Of a stretch of 58,289 nt of DNA, positions 57,870 through 58,289 are shown piece after piece. Where the stretch lies: positions 1 to 58,289 of the forward strand of contig JAIEMJ010000043.1 in NCBI GenBank assembly GCA_019752335.1. The letters run 5' to 3'. A program made the position numbers and the translations under genes. Numbering within the stretch: position 1 is the first letter of the stretch; each line of letters opens with the position of its first letter. The notes under the pieces were generated by a model. That model saw only the letters and a program-made list of their open reading frames with translations. It was not told the DNA's origin and made no database searches. The stretch comes from Bryobacteraceae bacterium. Its GTDB lineage: Bacteria > Acidobacteriota > Terriglobia > Bryobacterales > Bryobacteraceae.

Positions 57870-58289
57870 AGGGAAGAAGGGTCACGCTGGCAATAGCCTT
57901 CCCCAACCGCCGTGCGAGTTGACGTCCGACCCTCACCCGATAGCCAAAAGCGACATCGGGCGTGCAGAAACTTGATTTTCTGTCCTGGGAACATGCCTTC
58001 GGCGAGCATCTCGCGAGGTTCCACCTCCTGATCATAGCCGTCTTTAGACGGAAATTGGGCAACGAGGTGGCGTGGCGCCTCATCCGCGCCGCGTTGAGCT
58101 TTGGCATTGCCGAAGAATGCCGTATTTTCCCGCCTTTTGTTGCCCAGTTGCGGGTAGCCCGCAAACTCTTTTGCGGGCTACGTGGTGTCATACCAGTCTG
58201 ACCCCCTTTCCCCCCCAGCTTTGCGAGAAGCGATGGATACCGAGCCGCGTGGGCACGACGGGCACGTTGGTGTTGAGCGCGGTGGTGCT
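57870..58289. other. Non-coding right edge
   Basis: 420 bp without a gene I can support. Open frames (for example 57808-58191 minus) lack homology signals. It includes the hairpin at 58154-58181. From 58190 to the window end the minus strand is open (TALNTNVPVVPTRLGIHRFS) and could be the C-terminus of a gene lying mostly outside the window, but this is unproven. Confidence 0.4.
58154..58181. repeat. Perfect 12-bp hairpin
   Basis: GTAGCCCGCAAA-CTCT-TTTGCGGGCTAC. Strong enough to act as a terminator for the possible minus-strand gene entering from the right, or the end of a small mobile element; the following GTCATACCAGTCTGACCCCC has no clear role. Confidence 0.6.

Noticed and set aside
57808-58191. 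Arg-rich 127-residue minus-strand frame at the right edge
   Set aside because: Composition is that of an out-of-frame high-GC shadow; no motif. It could be a decayed transposon ORF but there is no evidence.
1-58289. CRISPR array, prophage, integrase or complete IS
   Set aside because: No regularly spaced repeats, phage structural genes, integrase or transposase frames were found; small repeats and scars are listed separately.

Overview
The window reads as a piece of chromosome from a soil-type acidobacterium of the Bryobacterales (Candidatus Solibacter-like). The case rests on a high-GC sequence, an ADOP-type orphan MacB/FtsX permease, an Oar-like TonB-dependent receptor with an N-terminal carboxypeptidase-regulatory domain, two secreted proteins with the Solibacter-type C-terminal domain (TIGR03437-like), a PEP-CTERM protein, tricorn protease, a TPR regulator with the acidobacterial N-terminal domain, and many small secreted lineage-specific proteins. 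No rRNA, tRNA, CRISPR array, prophage or intact insertion sequence was seen.

Layout. 1-3059 (minus): rsbW-like kinase and STAS antagonist (partner-switching module), then PfpI/DJ-1 protein, HEAT-repeat protein, a CxxC protein and the first codons of a Ser/Thr kinase. 3635-7593 (plus): a zinc-ribbon membrane protein and a TPR protein, followed by a 125-bp element with 27-bp perfect inverted repeats. 7841-14488: methyltransferase, metK, fused indolepyruvate:ferredoxin oxidoreductase and a divergent LarA-like racemase. 14569-15999: a DUF104-type antitoxin and a truncated MazF-like toxin butted against a truncated RDD membrane protein, then a second membrane protein. 16096-22922: DinB, a secreted protein, then a long minus-strand run HPt - gluQ - ECF sigma - anti-sigma - secreted propeller-like protein - parvulin - formylglycine-generating enzyme. 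22972-26532: esterase, epimerase, LytTR regulator, GntR/FCD regulator. 26534-33920: glycoside-hydrolase-like protein, divergent TonB receptor, di-haem peroxidase. 34046-40441: DinB-like secreted protein, FecR protein, ceramidase-like protein, SDR, transaldolase, COQ4-like protein, BrnT/BrnA pair, MarR and a secreted partner; this stretch carries degraded copies of the transaldolase tail. 40534-49605: ADOP permease, DUF3224, tricorn, DUF418 protein, PEP-CTERM protein, MscS channel. 49602-57770: FGE-fold/alpha-beta hydrolase fusion, TPR regulator, PD40 protein, tandem PAP2 (haloperoxidase-like) protein, beta-propeller protein. 57771-58289 holds only a tiny signal-peptide ORF and a perfect hairpin.

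How genes work together. Likely functional units are the RsbW/STAS switch, the sigma/anti-sigma pair, metK beside a SAM-dependent methyltransferase, the GntR - hydrolase - TonB receptor locus for an extracytoplasmic glycan, IOR opposite a 2-hydroxyacid racemase-like protein, and the MarR operon with its own clear promoter.

The strongest unexpected signal is regulatory. About fifteen start codons sit 5-8 nt downstream of a TANNNT or GATACT hexamer with no usable Shine-Dalgarno, the expected mark of leaderless mRNAs. In three divergent gene pairs only about 18-26 bp apart, the hexamers of the two genes overlap on opposite strands, so one near-palindromic -10 box may start both mRNAs at or next to their start codons. 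Coordinates were derived by eye and not checked with software.
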